From the NCBI GenBank assembly GCA_038198775.1, contig JBBPZV010000044.1, positions 1 to 64,000 of the forward strand: a stretch of DNA of 64,000 nucleotides. The letters are read 5' to 3'. A model generated the notes under the pieces. The model did no database searches. It saw only the letters and a program-made list of their open reading frames with translations, and was not told the origin of the DNA. Position numbers and translations under genes: made by a program. Origin of the DNA: JACCYJ01 sp038198775. GTDB taxonomy: Bacteria > Actinomycetota > Actinomycetes > Propionibacteriales > Nocardioidaceae. This document shows positions 34,375-42,821 of the stretch, one piece after another; position 1 is the stretch's first letter, and each line of letters begins with the position of its first letter.

Positions 34375-35922
34375 TCACTCGTCGCCGACCGCCACCGCAC
34401 CGGTCCGACGGGGATCGGCGGCTGCGGTCAGCCCGGTGGCCGGATCGTACGCTGCGGCGGTGACACCGCCGAAGTACATGCTGTGCAACGGCAGCTCCAG
34501 CGTGGGCAGGCCCACCGGCGGCAGCTCGAGGCCGGCCTCGTAGTCGAGCACCGCGGGCAGCTGCGGGTCGGACCGGTCGATCCGGACGTGGGCGCGGGGA
34601 TGGTCGATCGCCGCACGCAATGACAGGCCCCCGGCGATACCCGCCATGGCCTGGGTGATCGCGGTGCTGATGCGGTCGGCTCCCGGCGACCCGAGCGCGA
34701 GCACGGCTCCGTCGGGGCGCCGTGCCACGGTGGGCGCCATATTGGAGATGAGCCGGGTGCCCGGCGGCAGCCCGTGGAGGCCGTGGGCGTTCAGCTCCGG
34801 CTCACCGAGGCAGTTGTTTAGCCAGATTCCGGTGTCGCCGGCGAGCATGCCTGACCCGTAGCCGGACGAGACCGTGACCGAGCACGCGGTCCCGTCGGTG
34901 TCGACCGCTGAGACGTGGGTCGTCGATGCCGACCACAGCTGGCTGGCGTCACCGGGCTCGGTGAGCTCGAGCAGGCGGCGGACCTCGGAGTCGAGGTCGG
35001 GGCTGGACTCCAGGTGCCGGATCCGGTGCCGCAGGACCCGCAGCTGCGCTTCGACCAGCGCCGCCGTGTCGGGAGGAGTCCAGGCGCCCCGGGGCCGCCC
35101 GGCGAGCATCCGCAGCATCGCCGCCACCGCGGGCCCGCCGACCGACGGAGGCGGGTTGGTGGCCAGCAGCCAGTCCCCGGTACGCGCGTTCAACGCGGCA
35201 CGCTGCTCGGGCTCGTACGCGGCGAGATCCTCGCGGGTCAAGATGCCACCACGGGCCAGGACCTGGTCGCTGAGCGCCTGTCCCAGAGCCCCCCGGTACA
35301 GCACATCGGCCCCCTCCTCGGCCACGGTCTGCAACGTGTCGGCCAGGCCGGGAACCACGACGAGTCGGTCCGAGGCCACAAGCTCGCCGGTCACCTCGTC
35401 GTGCAGCGCCCGGCGGCTCGTCTCGTCCCAGCCGTAGACGGACTCGTGTACGTGCTCGAGGTAGTAGCGGGCGGCGGCGCCGATCCGGAAGCCGCCGCTG
35501 GCGACCGAGATCGCCGGTGCCAGCAGCTGCGCCCAGGAGACCTCCCCCCACTGCCGCGAGGCCAGCTCGAAGGCGGCTACGGTGCCCGGCGTCCCGACCG
35601 AACCGGGCCCGATCGTCATCGTCACCCCGCCGCCGTACTCCGTGCTGATCGACCAGGTGGCCTGTCCGAAGCGCTGGGGGGACAGTCCGCGCCCCGGCAT
35701 CTCCGCCCAGCCGTCGACGGTCACCGCCTGCCCCCCGTCGGCCGGTTGTACGGTCACGAACGCGCCGGAGCCGAGCGAGACGATGCCCGGCTCGTTGACC
35801 ATCGTCACCAGCGAAGCCGCGAGCGCGGCGTCCACGGCGTTGCCGCCGTTGCGGGCGGTCTCCCGGCCTGCCTCGGCGGCGGCGGCGTTGGGCGCCGCCA
35901 CCGCGATCGCTCGCGACTTCAT
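34375..35922 (-). CDS. Gamma-glutamyltransferase family protein (Ntn hydrolase)
   Basis: 515 residues. The GGT fold is recognised from GGNAVDAALAASLV near 26-39, GSGAFVTV near 51-58, the autocleavage/nucleophile block STTHVSAVDTDG with Thr334 as predicted new N-terminus, SGYGSGM near 354-360 and MAPTVA near 399-404. The family cleaves or transfers gamma-glutamyl groups (glutathione and analogues) or acylates cephalosporins. No signal peptide is visible, unlike secreted GGTs, so a cytosolic role is likely. The ATG at 35920-35922 lies 7 nt behind TACGTT, a leaderless arrangement. Divergent from yceI. Confidence 0.87.
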   Translation of the reverse strand: MKSRAIAVAAPNAAAAEAGRETARNGGNAVDAALAASLVTMVNEPGIVSLGSGAFVTVQPADGGQAVTVDGWAEMPGRGLSPQRFGQATWSISTEYGGGVTMTIGPGSVGTPGTVAAFELASRQWGEVSWAQLLAPAISVASGGFRIGAAARYYLEHVHESVYGWDETSRRALHDEVTGELVASDRLVVVPGLADTLQTVAEEGADVLYRGALGQALSDQVLARGGILTREDLAAYEPEQRAALNARTGDWLLATNPPPSVGGPAVAAMLRMLAGRPRGAWTPPDTAALVEAQLRVLRHRIRHLESSPDLDSEVRRLLELTEPGDASQLWSASTTHVSAVDTDGTACSVTVSSGYGSGMLAGDTGIWLNNCLGEPELNAHGLHGLPPGTRLISNMAPTVARRPDGAVLALGSPGADRISTAITQAMAGIAGGLSLRAAIDHPRAHVRIDRSDPQLPAVLDYEAGLELPPVGLPTLELPLHSMYFGGVTAAAYDPATGLTAAADPRRTGAVAVGDE

Positions 35923-35929
35923 GGGCGCG

Positions 35930-35935
35930 AACGTA
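35930..35935 (-). promoter_or_regulatory. Putative -10 box (TACGTT) of leaderless transcript
   Basis: Minus-strand TACGTT followed by seven nucleotides and the ATG of the gamma-glutamyltransferase-like gene. Confidence 0.45.
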
Positions 35936-35983
35936 CCCGCTCGCCCCGCCGGGCAGCCGGTTCGCTCGGCGTACCCGCCCGGC

Positions 35984-36013
35984 TTGACACCGGGAATGCG
36001 TCGGGTGTGCACT
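35984..36013 (+). promoter_or_regulatory. Predicted sigma-A promoter of the YceI gene
   Basis: A perfect -35 TTGACA (35984-35989) is followed after 18 nt by TGCACT (36008-36013) as -10. The predicted start, near 36020, falls inside the palindrome at 36019-36030. Confidence 0.5.
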
Positions 36014-36018
36014 GATGT

Positions 36019-36030
36019 TTGAAGCTTCAA
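36019..36030. promoter_or_regulatory. Palindromic operator TTGAAGCTTCAA
   Basis: Perfect 12-bp palindrome (TTGAAG/CTTCAA) over the predicted transcription start of the YceI gene, 29 nt before its ATG. Size and symmetry suit a dimeric winged-helix repressor such as MarR-type proteins, which often control YceI genes; no regulator gene is adjacent. Confidence 0.5.
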
Positions 36031-36059
36031 CCACGACCCAGGCGCACGGAAGGCATCCC

Positions 36060-36635
36060 ATGACCGAGTTCGACGCTCCCACCACCGTTCTCGACGACCT
36101 CACCGGTGACTACCAGCTCGACCCGGCGCACACCCGGCTGGGCTTCGTTGCCCGCCACGCCATGGTCACCAAGGTGCGCGGTTCGTTCCACGACTTCGAG
36201 GGCAACGCGCACCTCGACGCCGACGACCCGGCGAAGTCCAGTGCCGAGCTCACGATCCAGGCCGCCAGCATCGACACCGGCCAGGAGCAGCGCGACGCCC
36301 ACCTGCGAAGCGGTGACTTCTTCGACGCCGAGAGCTACCCGGAGATCCGTTTCGCCAGCACCGGCGCAGAGCGAGTCGACGACACGTACCGGCTGACCGG
36401 TGACCTCACGATCAAGGACGTCACCAAGCCGGTGACGCTCGACTTCGAGCACGTCGGCAGCGCCAAGGACCCGTACGGCAACCTGCGCGCCGGCTTCGAG
36501 GGCAGGGCGAGCATCAGCCGCAAGGAGTGGGGCCTGAGCTGGAACGCGGCCTTGGAGACCGGCGGCTTCCTGGTCAGCGACAAGGTGGTGCTCGAGATCG
36601 ACGTCTCCGCGGTCAAGACGACGCAGCCCAGCTGA
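36060..36635 (+). CDS. YceI-family lipid/isoprenoid-binding protein
   Basis: 191-residue lipocalin-like barrel of the YceI family, members of which bind long isoprenoids or amphiphiles. Family blocks are DYQLDPAHTRLGFVARHAMV near 16-35, the HLRSGDFFDAESYPEIRF stretch near 81-98 and the LTGDLTIKDVTKPVTL region near 110-125. No signal peptide, as in many actinobacterial copies. GGAAGG 6 nt before the ATG fixes the start; a longer frame would begin inside the operator palindrome region. Confidence 0.9.
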   Translation: MTEFDAPTTVLDDLTGDYQLDPAHTRLGFVARHAMVTKVRGSFHDFEGNAHLDADDPAKSSAELTIQAASIDTGQEQRDAHLRSGDFFDAESYPEIRFASTGAERVDDTYRLTGDLTIKDVTKPVTLDFEHVGSAKDPYGNLRAGFEGRASISRKEWGLSWNAALETGGFLVSDKVVLEIDVSAVKTTQPS

Positions 36636-36650
36636 GCAACAATCGGCCGG

Positions 36651-38480
36651 GTGAGGTCACCGCCCGGTCGATCGGTCGACGCCTGGGGAGTTCAGACCAC
36701 CTGGCTGGACGCCTCCGGAACCGTTCGCACGGTCCCCCCCGAGACGGTGAGGCTGCTGCACGACCGGATCGGTCGCCGCCCGGCCGACCACCACGAGCGG
36801 TCGCCGATCGTGACGCGACCGGGCCGGCGGCTGACCGGCCTGGTCGGGGAGGTGGCGCTCGAGGACGGCACGTCGGCCCGGGTGGATGGCAAGCTGCCCG
36901 GGGACTTCCCGCTCGGCTATCACCGGCTCCTCCGCCCCGATGGCCGGCAGCAGCCGCTCATCGTGTCCCCGGGGAGGTGCTGGCTGCCTGAGCAACGGCG
37001 CAGCTGGGGATGGTCGGTCCAGCTGTACGCCGCGCGGTCAAGGTCGAGCTGGGGTATCGGTGACCTCGCTGACCTGCGCCGGCTGCGGGAGTGGGCGCAG
37101 CGAGAGGGGGCCGGGTTCTTGCTGGTCAACCCGCTCCACGCCGCCGCCCCAGGGCTGCCGCAGGAGCCGAGCCCGTACCTGCCGACCAGCCGGCGCTTCT
37201 TGAATTTGCTCTACGCCGACGTGGAGCAGGCACCCGGCGCCGCGGCGACGGACCTGACCGACCTGATCGGCCTGGGCCGCGCGCGAAACGCCGACCGTCG
37301 CATCGATCGCGACGCCGTCTACGCGCTCAAGAACGAGGGGCTGCGTCGTGTCTTCGCCTCCACCCCGCCCGATCACGACTTCGCCGCCTGGCAGGGAGCC
37401 AAGGGGCCCTCCCTCGCGCAGTTCGCGGCGTTCATGGTCCTCGCGGAGCGGCACGGGCCCGACTGGCGCAGCTGGCCGGCGCGGCTGCGGGACCCAGCGA
37501 CCGCCGTCCCAGCCGTTTCCGACCGGCACCCTCACGACGTGGTGTTCCATGCCTGGGTGCAGTGGGTGCTCGACCTGCAGCTGAGCTGGGCCTGCGAGGG
37601 GCTAGCCGTCGTCCAGGACCTCCCGGTCGGGGTCTTCGGCGGCGGCGCCGACGCGTGGGTCTGGCAGGACCAGTTCGCCCGGGAGACGACGATCGGCGCC
37701 CCCGCTGACGCCTTCAACAGCAGCGGCCAGGACTGGGGCGCTCCACCACTCGTCCCGTGGCGGTTGCGACAGTCGGGGTACGCCCCGTTCATCGAGTCGG
37801 TCCGGGCCACGGTGGAACGGGCGGGTGGGCTGCGCATCGACCACGCCATGGGCCTGTTCCGGCTGTGGTGGGTGCCGCGGGACGGTCCGCCGGCCGGTGG
37901 CGCCTACGTCCGCTATCTCGCCGGCGACCTGCTGGACATCCTGGCGCTGGAGAGCCACCGGGCCCGGGCGCTGGTCGTCGGCGAGGACCTGGGTACGGTC
38001 GAGGACGGCGTCCACCAGTCACTTCTCGAGCACGGTCTGCTGTCGTACCGCGTGTTGTGGTTGGAAGCCGATGATCCCTCCTCCTGGCCGGTGCAGTCGT
38101 TGGCGGCGGTGACGACCCACGACCTGCCTACGGTGGCCGGGCTGTGGTCGGGTGCCGACCTCGCCGACCAGCTCGACCACGGTGTCGGGGACCGCGCCGA
38201 GCTGGTCGGCGCTCGGAACGCGATGCTGGCGCGGTTGGGTCAACCGCCAGGTGGGAGCACGCTCGACGCCGTGCTGTTCGCCCACCGGCGGCTGGCCCGA
38301 GCTCCGTCGATGCTGACCGCGGCGACGCTGGAGGACGTCGCCGTCGAGGTGCGACGACCGAACCTGCCGGGCGTCGGCGGACGCGACAACTGGTCGCTGG
38401 CGCTGCCGCAGCCCCTGGAGGATCTCACCGCGTCGGCCACCGCAGCCGCCATAGCACGGACGCTTCGCGAGGAAGCCTGA
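36651..38480 (+). CDS. malQ: 4-alpha-glucanotransferase (amylomaltase, GH77)
   Basis: 609 residues, somewhat shorter than the roughly 700 of many actinobacterial MalQ proteins. It transfers alpha-1,4-glucan segments in maltodextrin and glycogen metabolism. Visible are WGIGDLADL near 130-138, the nucleophile in LRIDHAMGLFRLWW near 394-407, the acid/base Glu in VVGEDLGTVEDG near 443-454 and the stabilising Asp in THDLPTVAGLW near 491-501. GTG start 15 bp after yceI; AACAAT lies 7 nt before it, another possible leaderless arrangement. Confidence 0.94.
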   Translation: MRSPPGRSVDAWGVQTTWLDASGTVRTVPPETVRLLHDRIGRRPADHHERSPIVTRPGRRLTGLVGEVALEDGTSARVDGKLPGDFPLGYHRLLRPDGRQQPLIVSPGRCWLPEQRRSWGWSVQLYAARSRSSWGIGDLADLRRLREWAQREGAGFLLVNPLHAAAPGLPQEPSPYLPTSRRFLNLLYADVEQAPGAAATDLTDLIGLGRARNADRRIDRDAVYALKNEGLRRVFASTPPDHDFAAWQGAKGPSLAQFAAFMVLAERHGPDWRSWPARLRDPATAVPAVSDRHPHDVVFHAWVQWVLDLQLSWACEGLAVVQDLPVGVFGGGADAWVWQDQFARETTIGAPADAFNSSGQDWGAPPLVPWRLRQSGYAPFIESVRATVERAGGLRIDHAMGLFRLWWVPRDGPPAGGAYVRYLAGDLLDILALESHRARALVVGEDLGTVEDGVHQSLLEHGLLSYRVLWLEADDPSSWPVQSLAAVTTHDLPTVAGLWSGADLADQLDHGVGDRAELVGARNAMLARLGQPPGGSTLDAVLFAHRRLARAPSMLTAATLEDVAVEVRRPNLPGVGGRDNWSLALPQPLEDLTASATAAAIARTLREEA

Positions 38481-38494
38481 GGAGAGGGTGAGCA

Positions 38495-38992
38495 GTGTTC
38501 TACGACGGTTGGCACGGACTGGTACGGGTGATCGTCGTCGGGGCCTGCGCTTACGTCGCACTCGTCGTCTTGCTGCGAGCCTCCGGAAAGCGGACCCTGG
38601 CCAAGCTCAACGCCTTCGACTTCATCGTCACGGTCGCGCTCGGCTCCACGCTGGCCAGTATCCTGCTGTCCTCCTCCGTCGCTCTCGCCGAAGGGCTCAC
38701 GGCGTTGGCCCTGCTCGTCGGCTTGCAGTACGCGGTGGCCTGGGCGTCCAACCGCAGCCGAGCCGTGGAGCGGCTGGTGAAGTCGGAGCCGAGCCTGGTC
38801 TACCACCACGGATTCGTCCTAGCCGTCATGCGCCGCGAGAGGGTGACCGCCGACGAGCTGCGCCAGGCGGCGCGGTCGCAGGGCTACGCCGACCTCGGGA
38901 AGGTCGCTGCGATCGTGCTGGAGACCGACGGCTCACTCAGCGTCCTGCGCGCCGTGCCCCCCTCAGGGGAGGTCGCGCCGGACCCTCGCTGA
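38495..38992 (+). CDS. DUF421 (YetF-like) membrane protein
   Basis: 165 residues: three N-terminal membrane segments (about 9-27, 42-60, 64-82) then a small soluble DUF421 domain with KSEPSLVYHHGFVLAVMRRERVT split by the family's conserved turn and a C-terminal strand ending GSLSVLRAVP. Function of the family is not settled; some spore formers use relatives in germination or membrane maintenance. GTG start at 38495 with GGAGAGGGTGAG upstream, closely following malQ. Confidence 0.82.
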   Translation: MFYDGWHGLVRVIVVGACAYVALVVLLRASGKRTLAKLNAFDFIVTVALGSTLASILLSSSVALAEGLTALALLVGLQYAVAWASNRSRAVERLVKSEPSLVYHHGFVLAVMRRERVTADELRQAARSQGYADLGKVAAIVLETDGSLSVLRAVPPSGEVAPDPR

Positions 38993-39011
38993 GCCACGGC
39001 ACCGGCAGAAT

Positions 39012-39773
39012 GTGCTGGTGCGCCTGGCCACCTTCAACATCCTGCACGGCGCCAGCCCTTCGGATGGCCGGGTAGACCTCGACGGGTTCGCTGCCGCGGT
39101 CCGCTCTCTCGACGCCGACGTACTGGCGCTGCAGGAGGTCGACCGGGCTCAGCCGCGTTCCCTGAGTGCCGACCTGACGTCGGTGGCGGCCGCGGCGATG
39201 CAGGCCACCGCGCACCGGTTCGTCCCCGCGCTTGCCGGCACGCCGGGCGGCTGGCAAGCGGCGACCGGTACGGAGCCGGCCGGGCTGGCTGGCTACGGAG
39301 TCGCCCTACTCTCCCGCTTTGCGGTACCGCAGTGGCGGGTGGTCAGGCTGCCGGCGCTTGCGGTGTCCACACCACTGCTACGCCGCCGACGGCGCCCCAG
39401 GCTGGTGCGCGACGAGCCCCGGGTGGCCGTGGTCGCGACAATGCTGGCATCGACGGGGAGGGTGGCCGTCGTGTCGACCCACCTGTCGTACGTCTGCGGC
39501 TGGAACCTCGTGCAGCTGGGTCGGCTGCGGCGGGCGGTCGCCTCGTGGGACGGACCGCTGGTGGTGATGGGAGACCTGAACATGGGACCGCGGCCGGCGG
39601 CGACCCTGACCGGGCTGCGGCCGCTCGCCGCCGCGCCCACGTTCCCGGCAGCCCGGCCCCGTCGGCAGATTGACCACATCCTGGCCCGCGGTCTGGTTCC
39701 GGACGGTCCGGGCCGCGCGGTCCGGCTCCCGGTGTCCGATCATTGCGCGCTCAGCGTCGACGTCCACGACTAG
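39012..39773 (+). CDS. Endonuclease/exonuclease/phosphatase family protein
   Basis: 253-residue EEP-fold metal-dependent phosphoesterase. Motifs are RLATFNILHGA near 4-14 (metal Asn), the catalytic Glu in LALQEVDRAQP near 38-48, STHLSYV near 163-169, MGDLNMGP near 192-199 and the C-terminal SDHCALSVDV with the general-base His. Substrate (nucleic acid, inositol phosphate or lipid head group) cannot be told. GTG at 39012; a second GTG two codons on is possible, with CAGAAT just upstream. Its 3' end overlaps the convergent decarboxylase gene by 23 bp. Confidence 0.85.
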   Translation: MLVRLATFNILHGASPSDGRVDLDGFAAAVRSLDADVLALQEVDRAQPRSLSADLTSVAAAAMQATAHRFVPALAGTPGGWQAATGTEPAGLAGYGVALLSRFAVPQWRVVRLPALAVSTPLLRRRRRPRLVRDEPRVAVVATMLASTGRVAVVSTHLSYVCGWNLVQLGRLRRAVASWDGPLVVMGDLNMGPRPAATLTGLRPLAAAPTFPAARPRRQIDHILARGLVPDGPGRAVRLPVSDHCALSVDVHD

Positions 39774-41139
39774 CCGACGCCCGCCGCACAGCCTCCACCG
39801 ACGCCACGACATCGGCGTCGGTGGACCAGTTGCTGACCGAGGCCCGCAGCACGTCCCGGCCCTGCCACCACGACCCGGACATCCACGCGGTGCCGTCGGC
39901 CAACACCTGGGCCGTGACCTCGCGGGTACGGGCGTCGTCGCCGAAGGCGCAGCACACCTGGGTGAACACCACGTCGTTGAGGATCCGGGCATCGTCGATG
40001 TCGGCGATGCCGGCCGCGAGGGTACGGGCGTTCGCGGCGAGCCGGTCGACGAGATCGGCGACTCCCTGGCGGCCGAGCGAACGCAGCGCCGCCCACACCG
40101 GCACCCCGCGAGCCCGCCGTGACAGCTCCGGCACCCGCTCCAGCGGGTCGCCGGCGGTCTCGGACCGGACGAGGTAGCTGGCCTGGGACCCCATCGCGGC
40201 CCGCAGCGCGGCAGGGTGCGCGACGACCACGACGCCGCAGTCGTACGGGACGTTGAGCGTCTTGTGCGCGTCCGTTGCCCAGGAGTCGGCGGCATCGTGG
40301 CCCGCCAGCAGATGCTGGAGCCGCGGCGAAGCGGCGGCCCACAAGCCGAAGGCGCCGTCAACGTGCACCCAGGCGCCGTGTTCGTGGGCTAGTGCGGTGG
40401 CCTCGGCGATCGGGTCGAAGGCGCCGGAGTGCAGGTTGCCCGCCTGCAGGCACACGATGCTCGGGCCAGTGACGTCCGCGAGCGCTGAGGCCAAGGCGTC
40501 GATCCGCAGCCGGCCTTGGTTGTCGGCGGCGACCACCCGGGGTGCGCCGAGACCTAGGTAGCGCAGCGCCAGGTCGACGGTGACGTGCCGCTCGGCCCCG
40601 ACCAGCACCGTGACCGGCGGTCCCCCGGTCAGTCCCCGCTGGTCGAGGTCCCACCCGGCGTCGTGGAGCACCTGCTGGCGAGCGGCGGCGAGCCCGGTGA
40701 AGTTCGCCATTGTCCCGCCGGTGACGAAGCCGACGTCTGCCTGGGCAGGCAGCCCCAGCAGGTCGAGGATCCAGCCGGCCGCCGTCTCCTCGACCGCCAC
40801 CGTCCCAGGCGTCGCGTAGCGCATGCCGGTGTTCTGGTCCCAGGCACTCGTCAGCCAGTCCGCCCCGAGTGCCGCCGGCAGCGTGCCCCCGATGACCCAG
40901 CCGAAGAAACGCCCCGACGGCATCGCCATCAGGCCCGGCTCCACGATGTCCGCGAGCAGGTCGACGACCACGCCGGGGGCGGTGGACTGGTCCGGCAACG
41001 ACCGGTCGAGGTCGTCCAGCAGGGCGTCGGCGGTGCGCCGCGGCGGAATCGGCCGCCGCGGCAGGGAGGCCAGCCATTCCCGGGCCCGGGACGCGGCCCG
41101 GTCTAGAGCGGCGTCGTACCGATCGAGGTCAGCCGTCAT
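39751..41139 (-). CDS. PLP-dependent amino acid decarboxylase (group II)
   Basis: 462-residue aromatic-L-amino-acid/glutamate decarboxylase-type enzyme, fold type I. The cofactor-stacking region GGTMANFTGLAAAR lies near 141-154, AGNLHSGAFDPI near 233-244, the PLP-binding aspartate in WVHVDGAFGLW near 257-267 and the Schiff-base Lys293 in WATDAHKTLNVPYDCG. Product could be an aromatic amine or another amine; substrate is not predictable. ATG at 41137-41139. A 79-bp gap separates it from guaA on the same strand. Confidence 0.9.
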   Translation of the reverse strand: MTADLDRYDAALDRAASRAREWLASLPRRPIPPRRTADALLDDLDRSLPDQSTAPGVVVDLLADIVEPGLMAMPSGRFFGWVIGGTLPAALGADWLTSAWDQNTGMRYATPGTVAVEETAAGWILDLLGLPAQADVGFVTGGTMANFTGLAAARQQVLHDAGWDLDQRGLTGGPPVTVLVGAERHVTVDLALRYLGLGAPRVVAADNQGRLRIDALASALADVTGPSIVCLQAGNLHSGAFDPIAEATALAHEHGAWVHVDGAFGLWAAASPRLQHLLAGHDAADSWATDAHKTLNVPYDCGVVVVAHPAALRAAMGSQASYLVRSETAGDPLERVPELSRRARGVPVWAALRSLGRQGVADLVDRLAANARTLAAGIADIDDARILNDVVFTQVCCAFGDDARTREVTAQVLADGTAWMSGSWWQGRDVLRASVSNWSTDADVVASVEAVRRASASRGRRR

Positions 41140-41218
41140 CGGTCAACTTTGGCATCGGTCGTCGCGCCCGTCGAGGTGACGCCACCATGACAAGCCGGGT
41201 GCGGTGCACGCGGTGCTT

Positions 41219-42793
41219 CTACTCCCACTCGATGGTGCCTGGAGGCTTGCTGGTCACGTCGACCACCACCCGGTTCACCTCGGGCACCTCGTTGGTGATC
41301 CGCGTGGAGATCGCCTCGATCACCTCGTACGGCAGCCGCGCCCAGTCGGCGGTCATGGCGTCCTCGCTGGTGACGGGGCGCAGGACCACCGGGTGCCCGT
41401 ACGTACGGCCGTCCCCTTGCACCCCGACGGAGCGGACGTCGGCCAGCAGCACGACCGGGAACTGCCAGACGTCGCGACCGAGCCCGGCCCGGGTGACCTC
41501 CTCGCGGGCGATCGCGTCGGCGGCACGCAGGATGCGCAGCCGCTCGGCGTCGACCGCGCCGACCACCCGGATCGCCAGCCCCGGCCCGGGGAACGGGTGG
41601 CGCCACACGATCTCCGGCGGCAGGCCGAGCTGCTCGCCGACGGCCCTGACCTCGTCCTTGAACAGCGTCCGCAACGGCTCGACCAGCGAGAACTGCAGGT
41701 CCTCGGGCAGTCCGCCGACGTTGTGATGGCTCTTGATGCTGGCGGCGTCGGTGCCGCCGCCGGACTCGACGACGTCGGGATAGAGCGTGCCCTGGACGAG
41801 GAACTCGACCGCCTCGCCCTGCGCACCGGCGGCGGCCAGAATCTCGCGCTCGGCGCCCTCGAAGGCGCGGATGAACTCGCGGCCGATGATCTTGCGCTTG
41901 TCCTCCGGGTCGCTCACCCCGGCCAGCGCCGACAGGAACCGCGCGCTGGCCTCGACCACCCGCAGGCTCACCCCGGTCGCTGCGACGTAGTCCCGCTCCA
42001 CCTGCTCGGCCTCCCCCTCGCGCAGCAGCCCGTGGTCGACGAAGACGCAGGTCAGCTGGTCGCCGACGGCACGCTGCACCAGCGCGGCCGCGACGGCGGA
42101 GTCGACACCTCCGGACAGTCCACAGATCGCGCGTTTGCCGCCGACCTGGGCCCGGATGCGGTCCACCTGCTCCTCGACGATGTTGACCATCGTCCAGGTG
42201 GGGCGGCAGCCGGCCATTCCCAGCAGGAAAGCCTCGAGCACCCGCTGGCCGTGCTCGGTGTGCAGCACCTCCGGGTGCCATTGCACCCCCGCCAGGCGGC
42301 GGCCCGCATCCTCGAACGCGGCGATGCACGCTCCGTCGGACTTGGCGGTGACGGCGAAACCATCCGGCGGGTGCGCCACCTCGTCGCCGTGGGACATCCA
42401 CGCGGAGAAGTGCTCGGGCACGTCGGCGAGCACCCTGGTCCCGCTGCCGCAGACGGTGATTTCGGTGCGCCCGAACTCCGAGCGCCCGGTCCGGCGTACC
42501 TGTCCCCCGAGAGCGGACGCCATCGCCTGGAAGCCGTAGCAGATCCCGAAGACCGGGACGCCCGCAGCGAACACCGCGGGGTCGACCCGCGGAGCACCCG
42601 GGGCGTACACGGACTGGGGTCCGCCAGAGAGGATCAGCGCCTTCGGCCGCCGCGCCAGCAGCTGCCCGACCGGCGTCGTGTGAGGGACGATCTCGGAGTA
42701 GACCTTCGCCTCCCGGACCCGCCGCGCGATCAGCTGCGCGTACTGGGCGCCGAAGTCCACCACCAGCACCAGGTCGTGGTGGTCGGGCGTCAT
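41219..42793 (-). CDS. guaA: GMP synthase (glutamine-hydrolysing)
   Basis: 524 residues; converts XMP, ATP and glutamine to GMP. The class I glutamine amidotransferase has VVDFGAQYAQLIARR near 11-25, nucleophile Cys85 in FGICYGFQ, and His183/Glu185 in WHPEV. The ATP-pyrophosphatase loop GLSGGVDSAVAAAL spans about 225-238, and the dimerisation domain ends in the invariant-type KPPGTIEWE. ATG at 42791-42793. It is the last gene of the guanine operon, 28 bp after the GMC oxidase. Confidence 0.97.
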   Translation of the reverse strand: MTPDHHDLVLVVDFGAQYAQLIARRVREAKVYSEIVPHTTPVGQLLARRPKALILSGGPQSVYAPGAPRVDPAVFAAGVPVFGICYGFQAMASALGGQVRRTGRSEFGRTEITVCGSGTRVLADVPEHFSAWMSHGDEVAHPPDGFAVTAKSDGACIAAFEDAGRRLAGVQWHPEVLHTEHGQRVLEAFLLGMAGCRPTWTMVNIVEEQVDRIRAQVGGKRAICGLSGGVDSAVAAALVQRAVGDQLTCVFVDHGLLREGEAEQVERDYVAATGVSLRVVEASARFLSALAGVSDPEDKRKIIGREFIRAFEGAEREILAAAGAQGEAVEFLVQGTLYPDVVESGGGTDAASIKSHHNVGGLPEDLQFSLVEPLRTLFKDEVRAVGEQLGLPPEIVWRHPFPGPGLAIRVVGAVDAERLRILRAADAIAREEVTRAGLGRDVWQFPVVLLADVRSVGVQGDGRTYGHPVVLRPVTSEDAMTADWARLPYEVIEAISTRITNEVPEVNRVVVDVTSKPPGTIEWE

Positions 42794-42821
42794 CCCGGCG
42801 AGTCTAGCCAGCGAGGGCCGC

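Noticed and set aside
41140..41218. Riboswitch or attenuator between guaA and the decarboxylase
   Set aside because: The 79-bp gap shows no convincing stem or known riboswitch core.
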